64,000 bases of DNA from Taibaiella sp. (GCA_016786705.1 JAEUVV010000012.1:1-64000); one strand, 5' to 3'. Positions 24,178 through 33,351 are shown, numbered from the stretch's first letter. Numbers and translations are program-made. The notes: generated by a model from the letters alone, not told the origin.

Positions 24178-25044
24178 TTATTTTTTGACTAATGCCACTC
24201 CTTTCTTTATTGCGGTAATGACCAGTACCGCAATAGAACCGGCAATAAGGCCAAATAAAAATTCTTTCAGCATATCCGGTAAAGCGGTCCAGGTATGATG
24301 TAAAGCATCGATCTGGTGCGCGAAAATACCGCCCGATACCAGGAGTAATGCGATAGTTCCCACAACTGCCAGAATTTTAATAATAATCGGTAAAGCCTTA
24401 ACCAGCACATGGCCGACCTTAGCCACAAAACCTTTATCTTTAGAGTGCTTGATCAATTTAAAACCTGCATCATCCATACGCACGATCAGGGCCACAATAC
24501 CATATACACCTACAGTAGCCAGCAATGCGACAATGGATACTACGATTATTTGTTCTACTAAAGGTTCTGTGAGTACCGTAGACAAGGCAATAATAACGAT
24601 CTCTACAGAGAGAATAAAGTCCGTAGAAATAGCAGACTTCACTTTCGTTTTTTCCATTTCCGCATCATTTTCCGTGGCTTCTTCCACAACTTCATGCCCT
24701 TTCTTTTCACGATGAAAAAGAAACTCAACAATCTTTTCTACGCCTTCATAAGCCAGGTAAAAGCCCCCTATGACAAGAATCACCTTAATCGCAACCGGTA
24801 AAAAAAACTGGAGCAAAAATACCACGGGAATAATGATCAGTTTATTGAGCAAAGAGCCTTTGGTAATTTTCCAGAGGACCGGTAATTCCCGGGAGGATAA
24901 GAAGCCCGTAGCTTTCTCAGCGTTTACCGCGAGGTCATCACCTAAAATACCTGCTGTTTTTTGTGTGGCGACCTTACTGGCCACTGCTACATCATCCATC
25001 AATGCCGCAATATCATCCAATATCGCAAAAAAACCTGAAGCCAT
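24178..25044 (-). CDS. DUF808 family inner-membrane protein (YedI-like)
   Basis: The 288-aa protein begins MASGFFAILDDIAALMDDVAV, the conserved opening of DUF808, and continues with a KTAGILGDDLAVNAEKA motif and six or so hydrophobic helices. A charged cytosolic loop (about 110-135, Lys/Glu-rich) is followed by the second helix bundle. The length fits the family. The function is unknown. It is monocistronic. Confidence 0.85.
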   Translation of the reverse strand: MASGFFAILDDIAALMDDVAVASKVATQKTAGILGDDLAVNAEKATGFLSSRELPVLWKITKGSLLNKLIIIPVVFLLQFFLPVAIKVILVIGGFYLAYEGVEKIVEFLFHREKKGHEVVEEATENDAEMEKTKVKSAISTDFILSVEIVIIALSTVLTEPLVEQIIVVSIVALLATVGVYGIVALIVRMDDAGFKLIKHSKDKGFVAKVGHVLVKALPIIIKILAVVGTIALLLVSGGIFAHQIDALHHTWTALPDMLKEFLFGLIAGSIAVLVITAIKKGVALVKK

Positions 25045-25110
25045 TCTATTGTTTTGTTTTTAGAGCGCAAAAATATTACTAATATTTGAATTTCTGGCTG
25101 CAAAAACAGG

Positions 25111-25707
25111 CTATTGAACATCATTTTTCTGTTGTTGCATGATCTTTCGCCAATTAAAATAACCGATCACCGCCACAATAAATAAAAAAACGCTTAATAC
25201 GGCATACAGGTAGAGCTCTTTGTGGATCATTAAGGGCACCGCAAGCAGGTTAGACACATTCAGCAGTATCCAGTTTTCCAGCTTACGCCGGGCCATCAGC
25301 CACATACCTGCCCAGGCAAAAGCACTTACCAAGGCATCCGCTACCGGTACATCGGAATCTGTAAATTGGGTAAGTGCAAACAGGAACAGCACAAAGCTGA
25401 TGAGCACAATACTTACCGACATGATCCAGTCTTTATAGTTGCTTTTAGTAATCGGCATCTGTGCAGATTCGTTCCCCCGCAACCAGTAAATCCAGCCGTA
25501 AATGCTCATCACCAGGTAATAGAGATTTAAAGTAAACTCAGCATAAAGCCCGGAGAGCGCCATTACATACAAGGTCAGTAACACCCCCGCGATACCGAAA
25601 AGGTAATTCAGAGCATTGTTCCTGCTGGCCAATACGACCTGCAACATGGAGAAAAGTACCCCCAACCACTCCTGCCAGCTGATTCGTTGTAAAAAATCCT
25701 GTATCAT
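25111..25707 (-). CDS. pnuT: PnuC-family transporter, probably thiamine-specific (PnuT-like)
   Basis: This 198-aa protein has about seven transmembrane helices. Family signatures of PnuC include LNYLFGIAGVLLTLYV, the Tyr/Trp-rich LYYLVMSIYGWIYWLRG and VADALVSAFAWAGMWLMARRKLENWILLNVSN. PnuC proteins move nicotinamide riboside by facilitated diffusion. Homologues under TPP riboswitch control are thiamine carriers (PnuT). A TPP riboswitch lies 38 nt upstream on the same strand, so thiamine is the likely substrate. No thiamine pyrophosphokinase or TonB receptor gene follows it here, although such partners are common in other Bacteroidota. Confidence 0.85.
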   Translation of the reverse strand: MIQDFLQRISWQEWLGVLFSMLQVVLASRNNALNYLFGIAGVLLTLYVMALSGLYAEFTLNLYYLVMSIYGWIYWLRGNESAQMPITKSNYKDWIMSVSIVLISFVLFLFALTQFTDSDVPVADALVSAFAWAGMWLMARRKLENWILLNVSNLLAVPLMIHKELYLYAVLSVFLFIVAVIGYFNWRKIMQQQKNDVQ

Positions 25708-25745
25708 CGTTTAATTATAGATCAGGAGATGAGAAGAGAACAGCA

Positions 25746-25840
25746 GCAATCCCTACGGCGGCATTACCCGCATCAGGTATCGAACAAAAATTCCTGGGTA
25801 TCATCTCAGCCTGCGTTTCCAAACGTAAGCACCCCATTGC
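25746..25840 (-). ncRNA. TPP (THI-box) riboswitch
   Basis: Read on the minus strand, the element contains GGGGTGC at its 5' side, GCTGAGATGATACCC, ACCTGATGCGGGTAATGCC and CGTAGGGATTGC. These are the conserved THI-box blocks in order. The outer stem pairs GCAAT with ATTGC. It ends about 38 nt before the PnuC-family gene, consistent with control of translation start or early termination by thiamine pyrophosphate. Confidence 0.92.
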
Positions 25841-25922
25841 AGAACCAAAATTGCATTTTTTTTGGCAGTCACCCAAATACAATTACAACATTTCTTTACA
25901 ACCCGCCGGTCTGAATAAGCCA

Positions 25923-25930
25923 TACCTTTG
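25923..25930 (+). promoter_or_regulatory. -7 element of the HD-domain gene
   Basis: TACCTTTG is a perfect TAnnTTTG match 23 nt before the ATG, predicting a very short leader. The -33 region is weak. Confidence 0.5.
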
Positions 25931-25953
25931 CAAGTCAAATAAAAAAGAATACC

Positions 25954-26559
25954 ATGCAAATTCAGAATGAACTGGACTTTATCATTGCTATAGACGCGCT
26001 TAAAAATGTAGAAAGACGCAATTTTAACGCGGATGATCAGCGAAGAGAGAATACGGCGGAACATAGCTGGCAGATCATCATTTTTGCACAGATACTATAC
26101 CCTTACGCGCGACAAAAAGACGCGATTGACCTGCTGCGGGTGATCCGTATGCTTTCGATCCATGACCTGGTAGAGATAGCGGTTGGTGACACTTTTATAT
26201 TTGATGATAATGGTATGGAGGGCAAGTTTGAGCGCGAAAAGCAGGCTGCTGAAAAACTTTTTGGCAGTTTGGATAATGAAACCGGTAAATTATTCCTGGA
26301 ATTATGGCTGGAGTTTGAAGACCGCAAGACCCCGGACGCTGTTTTTGCCAATGCTATTGACCGGCTTATTCCTTTTGTATTGAATTCACATACAAGCGGT
26401 AAAAGCTGGCGGGAAGCTTTGGTGACGGAAACCCAGGTAAGAAAGAGGTTGGAAGAAGCTATATCGGAAGCCGGTACCGCGTTTGAAGAAGTCTTTACCA
26501 CCCTATTGGCCAGGAACATAGCGGATGGAAAAATTCTTGCCGCCAATGTATTGAATTAA
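25954..26559 (+). CDS. HD domain phosphohydrolase (YfbR/HDDC2-like)
   Basis: The 201-aa protein has the HD-family metal ligands in ENTAEHSW (about 32-39) and in SIHDLVEIAVGD (about 70-81), with a downstream D in the NAIDRL region. This arrangement is found in the YfbR/HDDC2 5'-deoxynucleotidase group. It is likely a cytosolic, metal-dependent nucleotide phosphatase. The exact nucleotide is not predictable. It is monocistronic with a near-leaderless promoter. Confidence 0.8.
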   Translation: MQIQNELDFIIAIDALKNVERRNFNADDQRRENTAEHSWQIIIFAQILYPYARQKDAIDLLRVIRMLSIHDLVEIAVGDTFIFDDNGMEGKFEREKQAAEKLFGSLDNETGKLFLELWLEFEDRKTPDAVFANAIDRLIPFVLNSHTSGKSWREALVTETQVRKRLEEAISEAGTAFEEVFTTLLARNIADGKILAANVLN

Positions 26560-26588
26560 TGATTAATTACTATTACCATCCCCCCCTT

Positions 26589-26662
26589 CTGTCACCCTGA
26601 GTTTATCGAAGAATGAAACTGTCAAAAAACAAGATGCTTCGACAGGCTCAGCAGGACACCTA
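26589..26662 (+). repeat. Dispersed intergenic repeat (gtcaccctgag...ctcagcaggac)
   Basis: The segment begins ctgtcaccctgagtttatcg and ends gcttcgacaggctcagcagg, so its ends form an imperfect inverted repeat. It resembles the segment at 5163-5205. Adjacent AT-rich attaatggttaattac sequence also recurs at both sites. Elements of this kind are common between Bacteroidota genes. The function is unknown. Confidence 0.5.
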
Positions 26663-26773
26663 TTTACTTTAATCGGGCGCAATGTAACGAAACAGGGAAG
26701 TCTTATTGAGCTCCATCGGCAATACATAATGGTTAATTACTATCATTAACAATCAACAATTCATAATTAACCA

Positions 26774-27472
26774 TTAAAGCGGGTATTTCCGGAAGATCCC
26801 CTTATAAAAAGCCGTCCATTTACAGGCCTTAAGCCCGGCCGCTTTCAACGCGTTATTGGCCCAGGTATTACAGGTATGCAACATACTATAGCTACCCTTG
26901 GCATCATAAAAAGCATCATTCGCCCCATACTGTTTATCGGTAGCGACATATTTATACTTCCCGGTTTCATCCGTTTGAAATGAGTTTTGAATATAAGCAA
27001 CCAGGTTCCGGTATTGCTCCCGGCTGATGTCAATTTTACGGCTCCGCTCCCCTTCCTGCATACTTTTATAATAAGTAGCATGTATGGCGGTAGTACTCAG
27101 GCCAAAGGCCGCATTGATCGCTACACTGGCCTTCAGGTCTGCCCAGGTTTCTGTTTCCAGGTAAAAGCCTTTGTCCCCCCAGCCCATGGCAATCCACTCG
27201 AGAGAACTATCTTTACCCAAAGTGTTTTCAAAAGGTATCCATGCGCTCCAGTCTATTACAGAAGTGTGTACCGGCATCACGATATCCGTATGCGCACCAT
27301 TGTTTATGATATAGATAGAAAGTTCTTTTTCCTTCGTCGCTACACCCTCCACCGTCATCCTGGACAATACCGCTTCTATACCCAGGTACAATAAGATACC
27401 GCCGCTAAAGCAGAGCACAAACAGTAATATTCCTTTTAATATACGCCTGAATAAGGACTTTCTTTTCTTCAT
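26774..27472 (-). CDS. DUF2459 / TIGR02117 family protein
   Basis: The 232-aa protein has one N-terminal transmembrane helix (about 10-32) and a periplasmic domain with the family motifs NGAHTDIVMPV (about 58-68), WIAMGWGDKGFYLET (about 92-106) and HTCNTWANNALKAAGL (about 203-218). The conserved His/Cys pattern (HTD...HTCNTW) suggests a catalytic site of papain/NlpC type, but no activity is established from sequence. It lies 18 nt downstream of aroQ and is probably co-transcribed, with no obvious functional link. Confidence 0.8.
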   Translation of the reverse strand: MKKRKSLFRRILKGILLFVLCFSGGILLYLGIEAVLSRMTVEGVATKEKELSIYIINNGAHTDIVMPVHTSVIDWSAWIPFENTLGKDSSLEWIAMGWGDKGFYLETETWADLKASVAINAAFGLSTTAIHATYYKSMQEGERSRKIDISREQYRNLVAYIQNSFQTDETGKYKYVATDKQYGANDAFYDAKGSYSMLHTCNTWANNALKAAGLKACKWTAFYKGIFRKYPL

Positions 27473-27490
27473 AGGATGCTAAGATAAACT

Positions 27491-27931
27491 TTAATTGTGT
27501 GCGTTTCCGTTTTTGCCTATTAAGAACTCAATAGCCGTTTTATAACCCTCCAACCCTTTACCCGCAATGGTTACAGCAGCTAAAGGTTGTACAAAGCTAT
27601 GCTGGCGGAAGGGTTCCCGTTCATAAATATTAGAAATATGCACCTCCGCTATCGGTACAGACAGCATGGCCAAAGCATCTGCTATAGCGATACTGGTATG
27701 CGTATAAGCCGCAGGATTTATGACCAGGCCATCATAAGTGCCGTTCATCATATCCTGGATCTCATCAATAATAGCGCCTTCATGATTACTCTGGAAATAG
27801 CTTAATTCATGCCCGCTGAAAGTAGTTGCCAGGATGGAGAAATAAGCCTCAAAGCTAATACTGCCATAGATTTCCGGCTGTCTTTTTCCGAGCATATTAA
27901 GATTGGGACCATTAATTATTTTGATGCGCAT
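27491..27931 (-). CDS. aroQ: 3-dehydroquinate dehydratase, type II
   Basis: This 146-aa enzyme catalyses the third step of the shikimate pathway, dehydroquinate to dehydroshikimate. The active-site loop GPNLNMLGKRQPEIYG carries the catalytic Arg and Tyr. NPAAYTHTS and EVHISNIYEREPFRQHS carry the substrate-binding and catalytic His positions. The length is exactly that of the family, which forms dodecamers. It starts an apparent operon with the DUF2459 gene. Confidence 0.96.
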   Translation of the reverse strand: MRIKIINGPNLNMLGKRQPEIYGSISFEAYFSILATTFSGHELSYFQSNHEGAIIDEIQDMMNGTYDGLVINPAAYTHTSIAIADALAMLSVPIAEVHISNIYEREPFRQHSFVQPLAAVTIAGKGLEGYKTAIEFLIGKNGNAHN

Positions 27932-28062
27932 AACTATACCGTTTTATCAACAGGAAGACAAAGAAAAGAAAATCCCCCGATTTTTACCCCTGTCTACAGG
28001 ATAAGATATAAGTTGAATTTCCTAATTTTACCACAAACATAAAGTTATTAAAAAAATAAACT

Positions 28063-30132
28063 ATGAGATTTAATCACTTATTATTGATGGGAGGATTGGC
28101 TATTACCATTGCTGCCAGCGCTTGCGGAGATCAGAAAAATGCGGGAACAGCCAATAGTATGACGTCTAAAACCGATTTTAAATTTATTGACCCAGCCAAT
28201 ATGGACACCACTGTGCGTCCAGGTGATGATTTTTTTGAATATGCAAACGGCGGTTGGTTAAAAACTGCGGTTATACCGGGTGATAAAACCCGCTGGGGCA
28301 GTTTTGATGAGCTGGCTGACCGTACTAATAGAGCAGTAAGAGAGCTGCTGGAAGGTGTTTCCGCTAAAAATAATGCACAAAAAGGTACTAAAGAATACAA
28401 TGTTGCCAACTTCTATAAAAGTGGTATGGATTCTGCCAATATCAATAAGATCGGCATCAACGCGATCAAGCCGGAGCTGGACCAGATCAAAGCGATCACC
28501 AATCATGAGCAATTACTGGATGTGATCGTTTCCCTGACTAAAAAAGGCGTACCTACCGTATTCGGCGCTTATGTGGGACCGGATGACCGCGAGGTAACCA
28601 AGATCATTGCCCAGTTTGGACAAGCAGGTTTAGGACTGCCTTCTAAAGATTATTATACCGATAAAGATGAAAAATCTGCTGCCAACAGGGAAGCTTATAA
28701 AAAACTGATCCAGGATTATTTAAAAATGTCCGGGCAGGATGAAGCTACAGCCGCTAAAAATGCCGCTGCCGTTTTCAACATAGAAAACAAACTTGCTGCC
28801 GCTTCTATGTACCCGGCAGAAATGCGTGATCCTCAAAAATTATATAACAAATTCTCCCTGGCAGATATCAACAAAAAAACACCAAATATTGACTGGGTAA
28901 AATTGTTTGATAAATTAAGCTTTAAAGGCCAGGACAGCTTGCTGGTAAGTAACCCTAAATACTACAGCGTACTTTCGGCTGAATTGAAAGCAACCCCTAT
29001 CGAAGACTGGAAGCAATATTTAAGCTTCCACTTGCTAAGCGATATGTCTGCTTATATTGGTGATGCAGCAGAGCAATTAAGCTTTAAATTCTACGGCCAG
29101 ACCTTAAGCGGTCAAAAAGAGATGAAACCGAGATGGGAACGTGTGATGGGCATTATCAATCACAGTGTGGGTGACCAGTTAGGAGAACTCTATGTAGAGA
29201 AAAACTTTAAACCTGAAGCTAAAGAGAAAATGAAAACTTTAGTAAAAAATCTCCAGGAAGCATTTGGTGAACGTATCAAAGGGCTGGACTGGATGAGCGA
29301 TGTTACTAAAGAAAAAGCGCTGATCAAGTTAAAAAGCTTTGTAGAGAAAATCGGTTACCCGGATAAATGGAAAAACTACTCCGGCCTGGAAATCGTTCCG
29401 GATAACTATGCGCAAAATGTATTGAAAGCAAATGAATTCGCTTACAATACCGAGATCGCTAAATTCGGCAAACCGGTAGACCGTACAGAATGGTTTATGA
29501 CCCCGAATACAGTTAATGCCTACTATAACCCGGCATTCAACGAAATCGTTTTCCCGGCAGCCATCCTGCAATTCCCGTTCTTCGACTTCAATGCGGATGA
29601 CGCGATCAACTATGGCGGTATAGGCGCGGTGATCGGCCACGAAATGACGCACGGCTTTGATGACCAGGGCGCGCAATATGCCGCTGACGGCAACCTGAAA
29701 AACTGGTGGACCCCGGAAGATGAAAAGAAATTTAAAGAAAAAACCGCTGTATTGGTCAAACAATTCAACGCTTATACGGTATTAGATTCAGTACATGTAA
29801 ATGGTGAATTAACATTGGGCGAAAACATTGCTGACCTTGGTGGCCTGGCCATCGCTTACCAGGCGTTTAAGAAAACCAAGCAGGGACAAAGTGAAGAAAA
29901 AATTGACGGTTTCACACCGGACCAGAGATTCTTTATGAGCTGGGCCCAGATATGGAGAGGTAAGGCAACCAAAGAGCGTAGTTTGCAATTGATCAAGATC
30001 GATCCGCACTCTCCCGGTGTATGGAGAGCCAATGGTCCTTTAAGTAACTTTGAACCCTTCTATAAAGCATTTAATGTAAAAGAAGGCGATAAAATGTATC
30101 GCCCGGATGCTGAAAGAGCAAAGATCTGGTAA
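28063..30132 (+). CDS. M13 family zinc metallopeptidase lipoprotein (PepO/neprilysin-like)
   Basis: The 689-aa protein has a lipoprotein signal with the lipobox cysteine in ASACGDQ (about residue 21), so it is probably membrane-anchored in the periplasm or on the surface. The N-terminal M13 domain opens with NMDTTVRPGDDFFEYANGGWLK. The catalytic domain has NAYYNPAFNEIVFPAAILQ, zinc-binding GHEMTHGFDDQGAQY (about 527-540) and third-ligand GENIADLGGLAIAY. C-terminal FFMSWAQIWRGK and a terminal IW complete the family signature. It should cleave short peptides. It stands alone and ends at a terminator. Confidence 0.95.
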   Translation: MRFNHLLLMGGLAITIAASACGDQKNAGTANSMTSKTDFKFIDPANMDTTVRPGDDFFEYANGGWLKTAVIPGDKTRWGSFDELADRTNRAVRELLEGVSAKNNAQKGTKEYNVANFYKSGMDSANINKIGINAIKPELDQIKAITNHEQLLDVIVSLTKKGVPTVFGAYVGPDDREVTKIIAQFGQAGLGLPSKDYYTDKDEKSAANREAYKKLIQDYLKMSGQDEATAAKNAAAVFNIENKLAAASMYPAEMRDPQKLYNKFSLADINKKTPNIDWVKLFDKLSFKGQDSLLVSNPKYYSVLSAELKATPIEDWKQYLSFHLLSDMSAYIGDAAEQLSFKFYGQTLSGQKEMKPRWERVMGIINHSVGDQLGELYVEKNFKPEAKEKMKTLVKNLQEAFGERIKGLDWMSDVTKEKALIKLKSFVEKIGYPDKWKNYSGLEIVPDNYAQNVLKANEFAYNTEIAKFGKPVDRTEWFMTPNTVNAYYNPAFNEIVFPAAILQFPFFDFNADDAINYGGIGAVIGHEMTHGFDDQGAQYAADGNLKNWWTPEDEKKFKEKTAVLVKQFNAYTVLDSVHVNGELTLGENIADLGGLAIAYQAFKKTKQGQSEEKIDGFTPDQRFFMSWAQIWRGKATKERSLQLIKIDPHSPGVWRANGPLSNFEPFYKAFNVKEGDKMYRPDAERAKIW

Positions 30133-30157
30133 TCCGGAGCTTTGAACTGAAATAAAC

Positions 30158-30194
30158 AAATATAGGCCGTAGCTATTGCTGCGGCCTATATTTA
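30158..30194 (+). terminator. Intrinsic terminator
   Basis: Perfect 12-bp arms aaatataggccg (30158-30169) and cggcctatattt (30182-30193) lie 25 nt after the M13 peptidase stop codon. Confidence 0.8.
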
Positions 30195-30330
30195 TGAGAA
30201 TAATAAAATGTAATAAGAATAGTTCAAAGACAATAGTACCATTGGAAGCTGTAAGGAACTACATCAGCCGGTCTATCGATAATGTCAACTTCCCTGTAGT
30301 GCAATTAAACAAGAAATAGTTATTCCACCT

Positions 30331-31089
30331 TTACTTTAGTCTTAAATAAATATGCTTTACATGCTTATGGCCCCCGGCCTCTCTTTCATCAATTTGAAAC
30401 TTATCCATATAGCGGATCATATCATATAGTTTATTGAACCCATAGTTACGGGGATCAAAATCGGGTTTCTTTTTAGAAATAAAATTACCTAATGAGCCCA
30501 AAAAGGCCCAGCCGGTCTCATCGGCTAAGGCATCCACACTGTTAACGATCATTTTAACGGTTTGTTTATCTACTTTGTCAACAGTCTTTTGTACGGTGGC
30601 CTGGTTGCCCTTTACAGCGGCTTTACCGCTGACCTTAGCTTCTTCCGTTTTTTCTGCCGGTTTTAAGATCTCTATATAAATAAACTTATTACAGGCCGCG
30701 ATAAAAGGTGGTGGTGTTTTACGTTCCCCGATACCGATCACCAGCATGCCCGCTTCCCGCAAGCGGGTAGCCAGGCGGGTAAAATCGCTGTCACTGGAAA
30801 CGATACAGAATCCTGTTACTTTTTCGGAATATAAAATATCCATAGCATCAATGATCAGGGCGCTGTCGGAAGAGTTCTTTCCTGTCGTGTAGCTATACTG
30901 CTGAACGGGTGTAATAGCATTTTCGAGCAATACGTTTTTCCAGCCGGAAAGATGCGGCTTGGTCCAATCGCCATAGATACGTTTTACAGTCGGTGTACCA
31001 CTCTTTGAAACTTCTTCGAGCATTTCTTTTACATTGGCATAAGGTACATTATCGGCATCAATCAATACGGCGAGTTTATGGTCTTGCAT
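30331..31089 (-). CDS. NYN domain protein with C-terminal OST-HTH/LOTUS domain
   Basis: The 252-aa protein has an N-terminal PIN-like NYN nuclease domain with conserved acidic residues in VLIDADNVP (about 8-16), SALIIDAMDILY (about 74-85) and SSDSDFTRLATRL (about 96-108). A Lys/Ala-rich linker (about 145-180) joins it to an OST-HTH/LOTUS domain (about 180-250; SLGNFISKKKPDFDPRNYGF). This pairing is typical of bacterial LabA/DUF88 proteins thought to act on RNA. The acidic cluster is intact, so nuclease activity is possible. There are no functionally informative neighbours. Confidence 0.88.
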   Translation of the reverse strand: MQDHKLAVLIDADNVPYANVKEMLEEVSKSGTPTVKRIYGDWTKPHLSGWKNVLLENAITPVQQYSYTTGKNSSDSALIIDAMDILYSEKVTGFCIVSSDSDFTRLATRLREAGMLVIGIGERKTPPPFIAACNKFIYIEILKPAEKTEEAKVSGKAAVKGNQATVQKTVDKVDKQTVKMIVNSVDALADETGWAFLGSLGNFISKKKPDFDPRNYGFNKLYDMIRYMDKFQIDEREAGGHKHVKHIYLRLK

Positions 31090-31129
31090 GGAATATTTGT
31101 TTTATGGTATAAAGGTAAGGAGTATTTGA

Positions 31130-31215
31130 TAAGGAGTGATAGGTGATTAATGGTTAGTGAAAAGTGAATAGTGAATAGTAAGAAGTGGTGGATAGTGGTT
31201 GTTTAGTGATAAACT
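31130..31215. repeat. AT-rich degenerate short tandem repeats
   Basis: The region between divergent genes is built from variants of gtgaatagt, gattaatggttagtga and gtggatagtgg. Purine-biased short repeats of this kind resemble the attaatggttaatt stretches at 5100 and 26745. No gene is seen. Confidence 0.4.
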
Positions 31216-31327
31216 GTGCGTAAAAGCGAGGAATAGATGGGAATAAATTATGAACGGGTTTATTATTATAAGGTTAACAGGCTTTTTGTATATTTTTTTG
31301 CTACAAAGCACATAATTTAGTGGCCTG

Positions 31328-32404
31328 ATGGAATTATTGATTATTATCGGTTCAATATTACTTATCCTGCTTAGTGCTTTGCCGTTTATACAGCATCAGC
31401 ATTGGGTTTTCCGTGTGGCCGAGTTTATAAAACTGCAACTGCTGTTTATACAGCTGTTTGTTTTTATAGTGGCTTTTTTTGTACTGGAACATTCCTTATT
31501 GTTTTGGATACTCCAGGCATTACAAATCGGGTTTATTATATTCCACGTATATATATTAATGCGTTATACCAAATTCTGGCGCACACAAGCCCGGCAACTA
31601 TCGGATAAAGCATCGGATAAAATCAAGATCATCTCCTGTAACGTTTTCCAGTTTAACACCGAATATGAGCGTTTTATTGAACTGATCCGGGAAGAGCAGC
31701 CCGACGCCTTCCTTACCGCGGAAAGCAATAAGGATTGGGAAATGGCTATGGAGACGCTGGAAAAAGATTACCCGCATCACGTTAAAGTTGGCCTGGAGAA
31801 TACCTATGGCATGCACTTTTATACCCGGCTAAAGGTACACAAATTACAGGTGCATTATTTCGTTGCCGATGACCTCCCCAGTATAGAGGCCGAGCTGGAA
31901 ACTAAAGACGGGCATCGTTTTGTCTTCTTCGGGGTGCATCCGCCGCCGCCGAGCCCGACGGAGGAAGAGAATTCAAAAGAAAGAGACGGCGACCTGTTAA
32001 GCGTGGCTAAGAAAGTAAGGGATTACACACTACCGGTTCTGGTGACGGGGGACTTTAATAATGTCGCCTGGGCAAGGTCATCTATTTTGTTTAAAAAAAC
32101 CAGTAAACTCATTGATGCACGTATAGGCCGTGGTATTTTATCCACTTTCCATGCCAGGTACTGGTTCTTCAGGGTTCCCCTGGACCTATTGTTTCATAGC
32201 CCCAGTATATTTATCGATAAACTATTTATTTATCCCTCTGTAGGATCGGACCATTTTCCCATAGGTTGCACCTTCCATATCGACCAGGGCAACCCGGAGC
32301 AAAAAGCGGAAGTGAAGCATTTAGCAGCCGCAGAACTGGCCGAAGTGAACGAATTGATCGAAGAAGGACGCCGGGAAGAGAGTGAAAATAGGGAAAACCA
32401 GTAA
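31328..32404 (+). CDS. Endonuclease/exonuclease/phosphatase family membrane protein
   Basis: The 358-aa protein has three hydrophobic helices (about 1-80) followed by an EEP domain. Catalytic motifs are KIIEScN-like IKIISCNVF (about 99-107), EQPDAFLTAES (metal-binding Glu), FFGVHPPPP (His), VTGDFNNVAWA (Asp/Asn) and the terminal GSDHFPIG (Asp-His). The acidic tail after about 330 is unusual in being Glu/Arg-rich. The EEP fold hydrolyses phosphodiesters in nucleic acids, lipids or nucleotides. The membrane anchor suggests an envelope substrate. Confidence 0.85.
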   Translation: MELLIIIGSILLILLSALPFIQHQHWVFRVAEFIKLQLLFIQLFVFIVAFFVLEHSLLFWILQALQIGFIIFHVYILMRYTKFWRTQARQLSDKASDKIKIISCNVFQFNTEYERFIELIREEQPDAFLTAESNKDWEMAMETLEKDYPHHVKVGLENTYGMHFYTRLKVHKLQVHYFVADDLPSIEAELETKDGHRFVFFGVHPPPPSPTEEENSKERDGDLLSVAKKVRDYTLPVLVTGDFNNVAWARSSILFKKTSKLIDARIGRGILSTFHARYWFFRVPLDLLFHSPSIFIDKLFIYPSVGSDHFPIGCTFHIDQGNPEQKAEVKHLAAAELAEVNELIEEGRREESENRENQ

Positions 32405-32444
32405 TCTTTGCGTAAAAAAGAAAAAACAAGTCACTATATTTTAG

Positions 32445-32471
32445 TTGCAATTATTAATTTTACTATCTTTA
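32445..32471 (+). promoter_or_regulatory. Candidate promoter of the HU gene
   Basis: TTG (32445-32447) and TATCTTTA (32464-32471, one mismatch to TAnnTTTG) are separated by 16 nt, predicting a leader of about 24 nt. The spacer is slightly short. Confidence 0.4.
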
Positions 32472-32501
32472 ATCCAGAAAAATACCAATTTAATAAACAC
32501 A

Positions 32502-32801
32502 ATGAACAAAGCAGATCTTATTACCCACGTTGCAGAAGAAACAGGATTAACCAAAGCCTTGGCAGAACATGCTATCAACAGCTTTACTGGTGCAATCTCT
32601 CAATCTTTATCTAATGGAGAACCAGTTACACTGGTAGGTTTCGGTACTTTCTCTGTAGCCGAGCGCGCAGCACGTACCGGCCGTAATCCACAAACAGGAG
32701 CTGCCCTTAAAATTGCAGCAAAAAAATTACCTAAATTCTCTGCTGGTAAAGCATTGAAAGAAATGGTGGATAAGCCAAAGAAAAAAGGTAAAAAGAAATA
32801 G
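32502..32801 (+). CDS. HU family DNA-binding protein
   Basis: The start is taken at ATG 32502 because [18 protein letters not shown] is the canonical HU N-terminus. The 99-aa protein has the conserved [21 protein letters not shown] arm (about 46-66) with the Arg-Asn-Pro tip that intercalates DNA, and a Lys-rich tail. It is a nucleoid protein acting as a homodimer or with another HU. It is monocistronic and flanked by its own promoter and terminator. Confidence 0.95.
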   Translation: MNKADLITHVAEETGLTKALAEHAINSFTGAISQSLSNGEPVTLVGFGTFSVAERAARTGRNPQTGAALKIAAKKLPKFSAGKALKEMVDKPKKKGKKK

Positions 32802-32837
32802 AAAAATGGAACCATATGGTTCCATTTTCTTTTTTAT
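32802..32837 (+). terminator. Intrinsic terminator of the HU gene
   Basis: The perfect hairpin aaaatggaacc (32803-32813) / ggttccatttt (32818-32828) directly follows the stop codon, with a T-rich tail. Confidence 0.88.
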
Positions 32838-32895
32838 CCGGTTGCATAATCCAGGGTCTTTTATAAAATTCCGGTTAGCAATACTTAAAGGTTCA

Positions 32896-33351
32896 CTAGC
32901 CACCTTTAATAACAGATAAATAGGTCCATACAATAAAAAAGACCTGCAAGGGTATCCTGAACCACAGGTACATCAATCCATTTCCATCCGCAGTCCCTTT
33001 CTGGTAGTCTATATGCTTTATCGCTGCATGAATGTTTGCAGGCAATATCAATATAAAAAAGAGTATCAAAAGCCAGGCTACAGCGGTTCTTAAAACAGGA
33101 ATGAAAAGCCCGATCGCGGCGACAATTTCTATTATCCCGGTAAAGTATACCATCGCCGTTTTGTAAGGAATAAAACCGGGTAGCATAAGGCTCATCCCTA
33201 CCGGAAACATGAAGTGCGCTATTGCTGTAAACAGGAGCATTACGGACATGCCTATTCTTCCGGCAAAAGCCAGGTCATAAGTTCCCGACAATACCCTGAT
33301 CGAAAAAAGCGAGATCAAAAATGCCAGCAGTAGTACGATTAAAGGTTTCAT
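32896..33351 (-). CDS. DoxX-like membrane protein
   Basis: The ATG at 33351 is used, because extending upstream needs a TTG. The 151-aa protein has four transmembrane helices with the DoxX-type motif AFAGRIGMSVMLLFTAIAHF (about 25-44) and LLILFFILILPANIHAA (about 90-106). Some DoxX-type subunits take part in thiosulfate:quinone oxidation, but most Bacteroidota paralogues have no known role. It lies 56 nt downstream of a Crp/Fnr-type regulator on the same strand, which probably controls it. Confidence 0.78.
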   Translation of the reverse strand: MKPLIVLLLAFLISLFSIRVLSGTYDLAFAGRIGMSVMLLFTAIAHFMFPVGMSLMLPGFIPYKTAMVYFTGIIEIVAAIGLFIPVLRTAVAWLLILFFILILPANIHAAIKHIDYQKGTADGNGLMYLWFRIPLQVFFIVWTYLSVIKGG

